From assembly GCF_014898815.1 (NCBI RefSeq), contig NW_026515433.1:1634501-1698500 (forward strand): a stretch of DNA of 64,000 nt, given 5' to 3'. The translations under genes were made by a program, and so were the position numbers. Source of the DNA: Panonychus citri (lineage: Eukaryota > Arthropoda > Arachnida > Trombidiformes > Tetranychidae). The notes beneath the pieces are model-generated. The model ran no database searches. It was not told the DNA's origin and saw only the letters and a list, made by a program, of their open reading frames with translations. This document shows, one piece after another, positions 1 to 13,591 of the stretch; the stretch's first letter is position 1, and every line of letters begins with the position of its first letter.

Positions 1-2430
1 TTATGATTATTCTGGTTTTCTTCAATTATCATCACTTTGTTTTCTCTCTCTCTCCCAATTTACATGATCATTTAAAGACAATCACTAGTCAATTAAAGCA
101 CAATTAAATTTTCCCATTCATAGTAAACACGATTTGATATTTCAAATCATTAATCAAAGTCTTTTGGAGCTAAAGTTTCACAAACTAAATGACAGCAAAC
201 AATTAACTCTTGGAATTGAATTGTGAGTCTGTATTTGTGTGAGTGAGAGAGACAGAAATAAGAAAATGAGTGTAGATGAAGACGATGCTGGGGGTGTTGA
301 TGATGATGATAATAATGATGATGATGAAGGATAAAAATGAAAAGAAATTGTAAAAGTTACAGAATAACCCATCCCAACGGAGTAATAATAATGTCCGTAA
401 ATAATATACATGGGATACAATGTTTACGATAATCAAGAGTGTAAAATATCAATACAAATGCTAAATGATGATGATGGTTAACAATAATAATTGTGATAAT
501 AAAACACAATATATTTATGAATATACATAGAGAGAGAAACTAATGATATATAATAGTATATGTATTAGATGGTAATGATTTTTTCCCTCCTCCTCCTCTC
601 CTTTCCACCCCGTGTATCCATTAATAAAAACATAGTTATTGAACAAGTTATGTGACAAGAAAAGGTCGTGGAAGATGAGGAAGACGAGGAAGATGAGAAA
701 AAAAAGAAGGAGGAAACTTCTGGGTAACCATAGGGCCGATACCGTGGCTATTGTGGTCTTATGGTTCAATGGAAAAGTAAAGATGATTGTGATGATGATG
801 AAGGTGGAGATGAAGATGAAGATGAGGATGGAGAGGTGATGAAGGATGAGAATGTAAAGAAAACGGGAAAATAATTTTCCAGCTTCATCATTGCTTAAAT
901 GAGGCATATACACACACTCACTCACTCACACTCTCTCTCTCTCTCTCTCTCTCTCACATGGTATTAGAAACCCACTAAGGTGTAGTGGTAGTATTAATAT
1001 CAATTGACTTTTTTTTTCTTCATCATCTTAATCATCACCACAACAATAATCATCATCATCAGTATCAACTACAGTTGTAAATAATAATATATAACAATTT
1101 ATATTCATCATCTTCATCCCTTTTTATATCATTTGCTTGGGATCAGTGATGAGGAAAAAAAGGGAAAATAATATTTACAGTAAACTTTTTGCTCTCTTTT
1201 TTCTGGGATTGTCAAAATATCGATGTGAATTAGTTTAAGGCCTCTAACTATGTGAATAACAATCGACAATCATATTTCACATAGCACATTATCTTCATCA
1301 TTATGGAAAAGTATCTAGATGAATAACGATCAATGCTAAATGCTGGAAATGACGTTTACTTTTTATATTCAAATATTCAACTATGGACACACAATGGACA
1401 ATGACAATGTCACTGACTCTCTCTCTCTCACTCTCTCTCTCTCTGTTTTGTAAACATTGACATTAAATCACAAAGGTTTTTATTAACCAATGTTGTTGGT
1501 GTGTTGACAAAATATTGATCAATGGACACATTAAAAGGCAGTGGTAGAGGAGGGAAGAGAAATTTAAAATTTTCCAACTGAGAAAAAAAGTCAATCTCTT
1601 AATGACAGAATTAACTAATCAGCATAATCAATCTGATTAATTGTTCCTCATCATATTAACTTGGTGATATTTTTTTCACTGTTTCTTGGGTTACACATTT
1701 TACTCACATTAATAGTATTTGGTTGTATTGCATTCATTTATATTATTGAGATGATGAGGATGCTAATAATATGTTGACAATATGGTAAAGTGATGAAAGG
1801 AAAATAAATATCATCTGAAATAAGAAAGGAAGATGAAGATAAGTGAGAGAGAGAGAGAAAGAGTGAGCTTATTGTACTTGAGATGAAGATGAAGATAATG
1901 ATGTTATTATTGATTCTGGTTTGAGGTTATTTGTTTGCTATGGGAAATATACTGAAAATAGGGTATCCTCCGGAACGAATCGGTTAATACCATTGGTAAT
2001 TTATTGTGAATGATTTTTTTTGCCTCGACTGTCGTTTCGAGTATATTTATGTACATAGGCAATCACTTTATTAACCGATAAATTGACAGAGATACTTTTC
2101 TGAATAGTCACTTGAAACTATTATCATTAAGTTGATATTATTATTTGTTACACTTTTCAAGTTTATCAATTACGCTCGGAGGGTTTGTGAGAGTGGGTTT
2201 GGTGTAAGGGATACGCGAGGTGGTTAAATATAAAAGTACATATGATTTAAAGTTCTTGGTCAATAATTAGTCTTGATGATCAGCTGATGAGTTAATTTTT
2301 AGCTCACAACCAGTTTTCTTACAACAATATTGATTAAGAATCACTTGATTGTCATAAATTGTCAGCATCTTGTTTTTTAATGTGATTACATTTGTCTTTG
2401 TCGTTAATGTAACTCTAATTGTTGACAATC
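1..2430. other. Non-coding, low-complexity start of window
   Basis: No credible coding region is visible. The open frames here are translations of CT/GA and GAT/ATC repeats, giving Ser/Leu- or Glu/Lys-rich peptides. The stretch holds several (CT)n and (GAT)n tracts and AT-rich unique sequence. It may be distal flanking DNA of the Iroquois gene further right, but nothing here proves that. Confidence 0.6.
931..955. repeat. (CT)n microsatellite
   Basis: An uninterrupted CT dinucleotide run, preceded by (CACT)n-like sequence. It is one of many CT/GA tracts in the window. Confidence 0.9.
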
Positions 2431-2434
2431 AACT

Positions 2435-2454
2435 ATCATTACCATGGTAATGAT
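2435..2454. other. Perfect 20-bp palindrome
   Basis: The sequence ATCATTACCATGGTAATGAT equals its own reverse complement over all 20 bases. It contains two inverted ATTA/TAAT homeodomain-type cores around CCATGG. A homodimer site is possible; function is inferred only. Confidence 0.6.
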
Positions 2455-4547
2455 GATATAATTCTGGTTAATGATGTAAATCTTGTGAAACAATCAGCCA
2501 ACCTGATCAATTGTACATTAAATTGTAATAAAAAAAATCAAGATATGAGTATATCAGTTAGATAGACAAAAAAAAACGAGACACTTTTGATTAAATTGCT
2601 GTTGAACTAAATCATTAGCACCAATTGTGGGTACAATTTAATTTTGTATCTAGAAAAATCAGTGAATCATGAAACAATCAACATTAAGACAATTAGATAG
2701 ATCATTAAATTAACTGAAATGTTGAATGAAACAATTTTCCCCACCAAATAAATTGTAACAATTTACAAAGTTTTCCGATTAATTTACGATTGCGATTAAT
2801 CAACTTTCTCGTAACTTTCATCATCGAATCGTAAATTGTGCTCATTGACAGATAATAAAGATAATTAATATAAATAGAATTCATCTTGGAATATTACCAA
2901 GAAAAGAAGAAACAAAAAAAGTTCTTTTCTTTTTAGTTCCATAGGCATAATTCTGAAGATGTTGATTGAGAAAAGTTTGCAATCAAGACGCAAAAGTTTC
3001 AGAAAAGTTTCATGGAACTTGCGATTCCAATGTTATATTATATTTTCAAGAGAAAACGATAATAATATATGTCGACAACAAGGTAACTTTTTTCTACCTG
3101 GACAAGGTAACCAGTCAATGTTGTTGTTGTTTTTTATGTTGATACTTTGCAAACATAATGTTGGTGCGAGTAATTATAAGTACAGTCGAGGTAAGAAAAG
3201 TTTGTGATAGCAAAAGAAAAAGAAGTTTTTTCCTCCATCTCTTTGAAACGATTTGGAAAATATTTCAAGTGGAAATTTTTTTCTCTCTCTCTCTCTACCT
3301 TTATCATCCCTCTATCATTACATTAATATCATCAACACACAAACACAGGTAAGTTAAAGGTTGACAGATATACAGACAAAAAATGGTTTACATTGTTCAT
3401 CCTGTTGGACGTTGATGATAATCTTGTTGATGGTTAGTTGAACCTCAACAAAAACACATCAACACATTAACAGAATCATCATCATCAACATCAACACTGC
3501 AACAACAACAAGCAGAAAAAAAAATGCTTCAAGTTAAATAATAACACACACAATATATATGATGATATGTGTTGATGGGGAAACTTTTCCACCTCAAAAA
3601 TGAGCATGAAATAAATTTACAGGTAAAAAATTACCTTCAACAAGGTAACTATGTAAAGGTGTATATTATTGTGCTAATAATAACAAACAACAACATCAAC
3701 AACAACACAAGCAATTGCAATATAATATAATATATTGCAAGAGTGGACAAAAAAACTGCTTACTTTTTGCTCACTCGGTTGTACAGAGTGGTTTTTTTTA
3801 AGGTGTAATCAGGTATTTATGCTTGATTCCTTGGTGACAAAACAAAACCCACCCCGCTCAACCTTAACCAACAAGCTATTTATTATCATTAACCTCACCT
3901 TGGTGGTTTTCAGTGGTTCCAATCATTTCAAATGTAACATAATCAACGACAACAATTGAAAAGGTTGATCATCATCATTATCATTATAATGAAATAAGTT
4001 TACTTTACTTTAATCAAATTAAAATGGTTAACCAAGTTTAATCAGCACATTTAACATGACAACAATTAATTTTGATTAGTTTACCATTTACCAGAAATGT
4101 TGGTCATCTTGTTGATAAGTTAAACTTTGCTTGATTGATTATTGGTAAATATCCAATAGATTTAGTAGCAAGCTTTCATTTGATGATTTCGTTTTGTTGA
4201 TTACGATTTATTGTATTATCATGATTAGTTTGATTGTCGTTGTTAATATTATGATAATGGTTTACAATCTGTTGTCGACATTAAATACTAAGGGAAATCT
4301 TTATGTTTATGTGTACTAAATGTTGCGGGTTTTTGTCCGACAGCGACAAAAAATGTAACCGTTTGTAACATCGTGTTAACCTTAGGTTAAAAAAGGTTTG
4401 TATTCATTTGAATTTAATGAATTAAATGTCAATACCAAAGACATTTTCCTTTTTCTATTCAATGTCGATTCCCTTTCATTGTTTTCCTCTGTCAAATTTA
4501 CTCTCATCTGTGTTTTCATTGGTGTCATTTATGTACTCACTCACTCA

Positions 4548-4576
4548 CTCTCTCTCTCTCTCTCTCTTTCTCTCTG
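4548..4576. repeat. (CT)n microsatellite
   Basis: CT-dinucleotide run with one TTT interruption; it encodes the artefactual Ser/Leu stretches in local open frames. Confidence 0.85.
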
Positions 4577-6325
4577 TCATCGCCTAATATATTTATGTAT
4601 TTCTAATGATAATCATAGTAATATAATCACGATAATAGTTTACGATGGTAATAAGGTGATAATATATTCATTCATAACTATTGAAAAGTATTCGCAACTG
4701 TTTAAAGTTTAGAATTTTTTTCATCTCTCTCTCTCTCTCTCTTATTTCCCTCCTTACCGATCATCGTCAACATAAACGCCCGTGTCTTTGGAATTGCAAA
4801 TGTGATCTTACAATGTATTCGAATCTCTCTCTCTCTCTCTCTTCCACTTCCCACCTTCTTTTCATTTAGACTTACCCTCCTTCCTTGTTAAGAGTACTCA
4901 TATTTATACTTGCGACCAATACGATTACCTCTATTTGTGTATTCGAACCTGAAGCTCGAACTTACAAATAGAACAGTTTCTTTTCTTTTGCTCTTTTGCA
5001 AATCGAATCTTTTGTTGATCATCTTCCTGTCCTCATCCATAGCAAACTGTTCCCATCATCATTGTTATTATCATATTATAATAACACCAACGATGGTTTA
5101 TTGTCACAAGTTGCCCAAAGTTAATATTAAGCTACTCGAAGCTGAGAAGAAGGAAAAAAAAAATCGATCATCCTAATCATCATGATCGTTGACTTAAATC
5201 AACTTCCGCTTTAAATAATACAGTTAACACCTTCTTCCTCTTTTCAAGAGGTTGGAGGAGGGAAAGGACGAGGCAGTGGTCTTATTAAAGATGATGAGGT
5301 GGAAAAAGGTAAATCTCTCTCACTCACTTAAAAAAGTCCAAGAAGATAATAATCATCATCTTCGTCTTCGTCGTCGTCGTTGATGTCGTTTCGTTGCAAG
5401 AAAAAAACTAAAAATAAAACAACAACAACTAATCATTAACACAGGAAAAAGTGATGATGATAATGATAAGCCTAATGACTGTGGTTAACTTTCAGAGCTT
5501 TAAATTACAGTGGTCACCCAATTATCGAGTCGGTCAGAAAATGTCGGTCACCAAGACAAGAAGAAAAAAACAAACTTAGAACTTTTTTTTTCTCAATCAA
5601 ATAAAAAAAACGAAACACAAATTTTTACCTCTACACTTTAATCATTAAAAACAACGAGACAGAGTGAGAGTGATCAACACAATTACAATTACAGATTATA
5701 ATGATTACCTGGTGTGTGTGTGTGTGTATTATGATTATCACATCATCTTACCAACTCATTTAAATTGTTTGTTGATACCATTAACCATTAACTATTGTCA
5801 TTATCATTATAATTGTAAAAAAGAAAAAAAAATTAACGTTCTTTTTACTCGGAAAATGTAATATTACCTGAGGATCGTTACCTTGATAATAGTTTTCAAG
5901 GTATCGCTTTTTTTTGTATCTTTACAGGTAAACCTTATATCTAAATATGATACAGTTGATAATGAATACTTTCAACAATCATAATGATGATAATGACAAT
6001 AATATAAAGAGGATGATGATGAACAAAAAAAAAGTTGATAAAAGTGAGCATAAGATTGAAACATGAGTTAAATGCTTACTGAAAAAACTTACCTGTGTGT
6101 TTACCTGTGCAGATGTTGTTTGTAATACTATTTGGTTAATGATAGTAAACTCTGATCAGTTGCTTCTGATGATGGTGATGATGATGAGTGGGTGGATGAT
6201 TAGAACTTTTTTTCCAAAGAAGAAAAAACGAAGAAAAAAACTCTACCAGAACAATTGAAATACAGGTAAACATCTAGATTCTCTTGTTATTACGAATAAG
6301 AACCATTCTCTCTCCTTTCCACCCA

Positions 6326-6330
<5 letters not shown>

Positions 6331-6366
<36 letters not shown>
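6331..6366. repeat. (CT)n microsatellite
   Basis: Uninterrupted CT run of about 36 bases. Confidence 0.9.
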
Positions 6367-6367
<1 letters not shown>

Positions 6368-9300
6368 ACTTTGGAGAAGAGGAGAAAAACTTTCTACCAT
6401 CATTACTATTGTTATCATCAGTTTAGAAAATGATGAAAATTATTGTTTTCTAAATTAAACACATGATAATAAGTTATTAGTTTCCATCAGAATCCAGGTA
6501 AGTCAAGTTATCATTAGATATTAATGATTATTATCATTGGTTTTCCATTCAAACTCGGCTACTTTTACAATCGGAATTTTTTTACCTTCGGTAACTATTT
6601 TTTTCTGCTCATATTCTGGCCTTTAAATTATATGATGTAAAACGGGTTTTGGCCTTTTGTACTCGCGACTTGTAGGAGGATAGAGAGAAAGAGAAAGATA
6701 CAATTTTAGAGAAAAAAAAAAGTTCTAATGATAGCACAGAAATTGAATATTAGGTTTAATAGATGGAGGGAAAAAAATGATTCTGTTGATGATGATTGTT
6801 GATTGTTCAGGTAGATTTCATTGGAATCTACTAAAAAAAAAGTTTCTTATGAGTGTTTGTTGTGTTAAAAGCGATACAATCATCATCTTAATCATTATCA
6901 TCTTGATTTAATTTATTTTCATCATCATCATAAATTAACCAACATTTCTATCTAATTTTCTGTCATCAGAAAAGATAATCAACGTTAATTAAACGTTCGT
7001 TATCATTAATGTTAATCGTAGAAAAGAAAAACTTTTTTTTTTCTCTTCTCCATCTTGTTGTATCTTTCGAACGAGAAAAAAAAAACTTCTCTTCTTATCT
7101 AAATCTGTTTGTGTTAATATTATATTGAAGTTGATTTGAAGTTTAATTAGTTAACTAATGTAATGAAAATGTTTGTTATCAGTTTACTAATATGATTTAG
7201 CTTGGAGGGTGAATTAATTAGTTAATTAGTTAATTGTCAATTTAGTAAAGTTTTTACTTCTTGTTAAACTGTTGGAGATTTTTTGTTTCTTACTTTTACC
7301 AGAATCAAGGTAACACCGGTGATGATGATGGAGCAAAGGCTTCACCATGTAAAAGGTGTGGTTTTGGTTAAGGGATGAGGCAGATGCTCAGGATGATGCT
7401 AAGGATGATGATGATGATGATGATGATATTGGGATGAGAAAGTGATAATATAAGAAACGAGTTTGTTTGTCAACCTTGTCGTTTTTTTGTTCTTATCTAA
7501 ATGTTTTTTTTTCTTCTTTGCATTTAATTTTATCTCTGTTATTACCTTAATTTGAAGTTAAATTATCCCGATGATGATTCATCATCATTGATGAAGAGCA
7601 TGATGAAAAGGGAAGATGATAAAAGATGAGAGAGAGAGAGAGAAGATGATAACTACAACGACATTATGATGATGACAAGAATCTCAACAAGATTGTTAAA
7701 AAAATAGCAAGAGATGACAAAGATATATTAAAAGATAGGGATGATGATGATGATAATGAGGATGAGGAGGATGAGGATGAGGATGATAAAGAGTCAGGTA
7801 AGATAATATTAAAAGGTATTTTGTATCATCATCTGACTACTGTCGTTAATATGATTACATTTGAATAGTTTTTTTTTTCTTGAGTGAGATCAATTTTCTG
7901 GTGTGATTTTGATAAGAATCGGAATTGAAAGATGATGATGAAAAGGGATGATGATGATGATGATGATACAGTGGAAGACACATGAAGTTTTTAAAGTGAA
8001 AAAAATACTTTGGTAAGTGTTGAGTGAGGCCCACCCTTAGGCGATGTAATCCAATTAGGATGAATGAGGAGGAAGGAGGAGAGATGGTGATTGTGATGGG
8101 TTATGATGTTTGCACGATAATTAGGATAAAGAAGAGAGAGAAAGTAAAGAAAGAAGAAAATGAAGATAATGAGATGATGAAAATGTCGATGGAAATTTGG
8201 AATACAATTAATCGAGTGATGTCCAGTGAGGGAGAGAGAGAGAGAGAGAGAAAGACTGAGACTTAGAACTATTTTCAGTTCTAAAGAATCAACTGTCACC
8301 TATGATTGATTGGTTATCGATCAAGTTTCAAATTGCAACGGGAGATTTGGGTCGACATCTCATCGTCATTGAAACATTAGATTAGGCCTAAAGATGGTAA
8401 TTGGTGATAATTATGATAATTATCGTAATTATTTGACCACAAATGATGTCCATTTGATTCATTTAGTCAGTCAATTATTCTGAGTTTTTTGCTTCCAAAG
8501 TCAATTCCATTGGTCAGTATCTTTTATCTTCCTTGAGTCTCTCTTGCTTTTTTTGTCAGTTTCCTTTTCCTTTGTAAACAAACAATTAGCACTTTGATTA
8601 ACTTTCATGTTCTCTACCCATTAAACATACGCACCAATAAAGATAATAATAGATTGTTAATTAAATTGCTTCTTGATCTTTTAACCTCTTTTTCCGTTCT
8701 AATGGTTGATTAGTCTTTTTTTGCTTCTTCTTTTCTGTAATTCGAGATGTTCAGATATCGATAAACTAATCAATGAGTCGATGGTTCTAATCAGCTGATG
8801 ATTGATGTAAATTTCCAATTCAATTTCAATGTAATTAAATTATTTCCATGGTTCTTTTTTCCTAATTGATTTTGTCTCTTTGCTTTAATTCAGTTTGTCA
8901 AATTGTGGAAACAATTTACTTGATTGTGATCATTTAATGGGAGAAAATAACATTGGACTCTAGTCGCCATCTAATGGATGTTCAGTTAACTTCTGTTAGA
9001 CTATTTTCTGATTAACTAATTGTTCAATTGGAATTTGATTGTATTACAAATTTTTACGATCAGTTAGTTTACTCTGAATTGGAAGTTAAAAATTTTCAAT
9101 TTAATTGGCTAATTGGGATTTCGAAAGTATTTAATTTGATCGAACTACTCGTTGAAGGAGGTTCGAAAAGAAAACACTAGATGTCGTTACAAGTTTCGAA
9201 TCAAAAAGTCAAAAGTTACGAAAATTAATCTGATAAGTTAATTAGCTGAGATAATTATGATAGAATAAAATTTTGTTCGAAAAAAGTGATGAAAATTTTG

Positions 9301-10969
9301 GAATATGAGTTCTAAATGGTGAACCCTTTTATCTCACGAATTTGAGAGAGAGAGAGAGAGAGAAAAAAAAAGATGAGAAAATGAGATAATATTGAAATGA
9401 GAGCTTAGTTAAAATTGGATATCAGATTAAAAGATTAAAGAGATTAAAGTAACTGATCTAATCCATTTACCAACAGGAAAAACGAAACATTAACATGACA
9501 ATTGATGGAATAGAAAAAGAAAAAGGTCTTTCTTTTTAAATTATCTCTCTTTCTCTCTCTCTCTCTTTCTTTCTATGGAAATAATTGTTTTCACACCTAT
9601 CGCAGGTAAATATCAGCATTTTAAGACGATCACCTTTGACCTTAACAATCGTGAAAGTTATCATGACAATAACAACAAATATCCTGACACTTTAGACATT
9701 TCAATGAATAGATAACTTTTTGATATCTCACTGATAACCAATGTTGATAATAAAAGGTAATAAATAAGCTCATGATATTTTGATATGATCGAGAATAAAA
9801 AAGGTAAATAATATAATGATGATGATGATGATGATTATCAACAACAATCAACAATCAACAATAAGCTTAAACATTGAAATTCAATAGGACCTCCATGAAT
9901 GTTATCAACAGCAACAATCATCACAGGTAAATCAGGTTAACATTTGTAAAGGTGATATGAAGGGTGGGGGTAAAGGTAGTTAGTTAAAGTGATAGATTAA
10001 GAAGAAGAAGATGATGATGATGATGAGAGAGAGAGAGAGAGGAAGATTGAGAGAGTGAGAAGGCTATTTAACCTCAGCGGGTGACTTTAGATGGGGATTA
10101 ACCCACCTTCGAGTTTGTATTCACTTGTATTGTTATTCACCTGAACGGATAGAAACTCAAGGTGGACTCGATTCGTTTGTTTACCTTACTCATTGTCTAA
10201 TTAATTTCTATTTTTTTCCTTATTCTTTTATTATCATGACAATAATTTATTATTAAAATTTTTTCTTCTCTTATTAAATTATGTGTAGGGAACTTTTTTT
10301 TTTGTTCTTTACTTTTCTTTTTGTTCAGAACTTCGAGTTTTAGATTGGAAACATTTTTCTTTTCTAGGATAGAGAAGAGAAAAGTTTTCCCTCTTCTCTT
10401 TTAATTTTCGTCCTCTTTTTGGACTTTCGAGTGAGTCGCTATATCGACTAGTTGATATAATAATAATTTTCTATTCCATTCTCAGTATTATGATAATCAC
10501 TTGTATCGATAAATTGTTCTGATTGGATAAGAGTTTAATCCATGCGCAATCTTTTTCGAGAAACTTTCACGTTCTAAGTTCGAGTTTGAACCTTTAACCG
10601 AGAGATTTTGTTTCCCTCGAATTTGCTTTTTATCTGTGAACTTTTTTTTTCTCCACTTGTATTATCTTTTCTGTGGTTGAATTAATCTTTATTACAATTG
10701 GAAAAAGTTTTTTTCTCTCTCAAGAACGAACCAAATTCAACAAAATTAACAAAACAATCAACAAAAACTTTCGACAATTAAACTTGTCCAAAAGGGACAG
10801 TTAACTTTTCTCGAACATTTTGTTCAAATGATGTTGATCGAAATCATTTTCTCGATCTGAAAACTGTTTACAATTCAATTGTGTCATCTAAACAATTAGT
10901 GAATCATCATCAAGGTTTATTCTTAGTAATTAATTAGTGGCCTGTTAATTAATCTATTGATCCATCAGC

Positions 10970-13546
10970 ATGATTCATTCATCGTTATGTGTTAAAGGTC
11001 CAACCCCAAGTTATGAGATTAAAGAACCAACCGGAAGTAACTGGACACATTTACCGCCCCCGGCGTGTTATCCTTACGACGGAAGCAATTGGACTCACAT
11101 TCCACCGCCAACTTGTTATCCCTACGATGGAAGCATCTATCCAACGTATGGTAATCGACACGGAGCCATGGAATCGGCGGCCAGGCGGAAAAACGCCACT
11201 CGAGAGACGACCAACACTCTGAAATCGTGGCTCTATGAGCACCGTAAGAATCCCTATCCAACCAAGGGTGAGAAAATCATGCTTGCAATCATAACCCAAA
11301 TGACATTGACACAGGTAAGATAACAATCAGTTAATTGTAAACATAAACATCGTAATTAGATATTGATCAAGTTTTAGAAAAGTTTAAAAAAAAAGTTCAT
11401 CGACAATTTAAAAGATATATAATTGATTTGGTTAATTTTCTTCAAAGTTGTTTATGATACAATTACAATTAAGAGATAATTTAAAAGATTATTACTTGAG
11501 ATAATTAAGAATTTACCTTGATTTAAATCAGTTAATTACTGTAGTAATCGTAATCACTTTGATGTTAATTTAACATTTCAACGGATATTAAGTAACATTG
11601 ATTGAAAGATTTGATTGGAAATTAATTTAATCAGTAAAGTTTTCCAAGTTAAATCAGTTTAGTTGATTCAATCAAATGATAATTTTAATCAAAACAAATT
11701 TCAAATTAATCGTGATAACATTAATTTGATTAATTCAATTAGATTACAATCAAATGTATCTAATGTTTAATATGAACAATGGAAAAGGTTTAAACATTAA
11801 TCCAGATTAGATTACGTATTTAATTGTCATTTAATATTAGAGATTAAGAGATTATCTAATGAAAAAAAAGGCAAAGACAGTTGAAAGTATTAATAACAAT
11901 CTGATAGGATGAGGGAAATGTCAATACAATATTGTGATATATTGGATTGACTGAGTAACCATAACGATATCCAATATATTAATATAACTGACAGAATGTA
12001 ATAAGATGTAACTTTTGATACTTTTTGTTCATATTCTGGATTTCAATTTATTTTGGATTATAACTGATTCTCAACATTGATTTATTAATGATAATCTAAC
12101 ATACACCCAGATGATGTACATTTCATCATCATCTCTCTCTCTCTCTCACTCACTCTCTCTTTCTGTACTCGATGACCACCATGAGGGTGATAATTGGGAT
12201 ATATATTAGATTGAATTTCTGTTTCATTGTTTTCTAGGTGTCAACTTGGTTCGCAAATGCCCGGCGGCGATTGAAAAAGGAAAACAAAATGACCTGGGAA
12301 CCTCGAAGTAAAACAAATGAATCGGTTGATATTAAGGATGAAAAAGGCTCATTAAATGGAGATGATATTGACAATAACCCGGAAGATATTGATGCTGATG
12401 ATGAAGATGGAGATGAAGATGATGATGGTAAGTTTAAAATTACATCTTTTCGATATTATTATTATATTTTAATGATGATCAATTGATGGAGAAAATGATT
12501 TACCTTGCTGAAAGAAGAAAGAAAGAGAGAAAGAAAGAAAGAAAGAAAGAAAGAGAGAAGGAGAAGGAAAAAAGTTCCAATGACTCTGATGATTCTGATT
12601 GGGCTGATGTTGCAAGAGAAAAGATCATGATGATGAGCATGATGATGATAAAGATCTGATCCTGTGAGAGTAAAATCTCAGGTGAAATGTAATGCATTTT
12701 TCACATTTCACAAGACATGAAGGTGAAACATTATCTCCTTGCCCCACCCTTGTCATGATCTTTTTCTCAGACACTCAGAATTTCAAAAGAAATTTTCATC
12801 TTACGGTTTCTCATCACATTCTAGTTTCATTCAAGCTTTTTCAGGCTGAAAAATCTTGTAAACATCATAAGGTATTTATCATGTTGATGCGATGGTTTTT
12901 TCGAGTCTTTTTTTTCTTGACTTAGAACTTTTTTTTACCCTGTTTTTTTGCTCACTTGTTTTCATGGTAAATTGAAATTCATACAAATACACAAGAAAGA
13001 AAAGTTTCAAATTCAATAATAATAAAAGGGGTTGGTCTTTACATGGTGTTTACCTGAGTATTCATTCATTACATCACCTTGTTCAGGAAGAAGTCGAAAA
13101 TTGTGAACTTTTTTCTTCCAATATTCTTGATTTGAACTGAATTTATTAATATTATGAAAACTTTTTTTCTTGTTTCAATATTAAGTTTCATATGGAATTT
13201 ATTTATTTCGATAAATCAGAGATTCACAGAAATTTAAATAAAGATTATTATTATCAATTCTCAAATACATGACAGCATAATTTGAAGACATTATCATAAT
13301 CATGATTATTTTCATGTTTATTAGAAAGAGGATTAACTTGAATTAGTTAACAGGAAAAAGTTCTGAAAAAAACTCATGAGATTTTTTCTTCCTTCATGAG
13401 ATAGTTGTACTTTATTTCCTATTATCACTTATATGTTTCATCATGAAAGGGGGAGTGGGAATGATTTATTTGACATTCTGGAAGATTGTACTTTCCAATG
13501 CTATTATCATCTTCATCTTCATCTTATTTTCAGAATTGTTCAGAAC

Positions 13547-13591
<45 letters not shown>

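Larger units (their letters stand above)
3346..9930. promoter_or_regulatory. Cluster of CAGGTAA/CAGGTAG sites
   Basis: Eleven exact CAGGTAA or CAGGTAG heptamers occur in 6.6 kb: 3346(+), 3620(+), 5864(-), 5925(+), 6089(-), 6101(-), 6263(+), 6495(+), 6808(+), 7795(+), 9603(+), and another at 9924(+) closing the cluster. CAGGTA is the core bound by ZEB/Snail-type zinc fingers and, in insects, CAGGTAR is the Zelda site. Position just upstream of the Iroquois gene suggests enhancers; this is inference. Some copies also resemble splice donors. Confidence 0.4.
2455..10969. other. Non-coding region 5' of the Iroquois gene
   Basis: About 8.5 kb with no supported coding exon. It contains repeated CAGGTAA and GAACTTTTT motifs (listed separately), CT/GA and GAT repeats, and many short AT-rich blocks. 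The last few hundred bases before the Iroquois start are plausible promoter and 5' UTR, but I cannot place the transcription start. An upstream short coding exon, as many Iroquois genes have, cannot be excluded. Confidence 0.5.

Noticed and set aside
515..925. 136-codon minus-strand open frame
   Set aside because: Translation of GA/GAT-rich repeats, giving runs of Ile, Phe and Leu; no domain and no coding signal.
2959..3352. Two overlapping short plus-strand frames considered as an upstream Iroquois exon
   Set aside because: Basic/hydrophobic sequence without similarity to Iroquois N termini; donor-like GTAAG words are frequent here and give no consistent junction.
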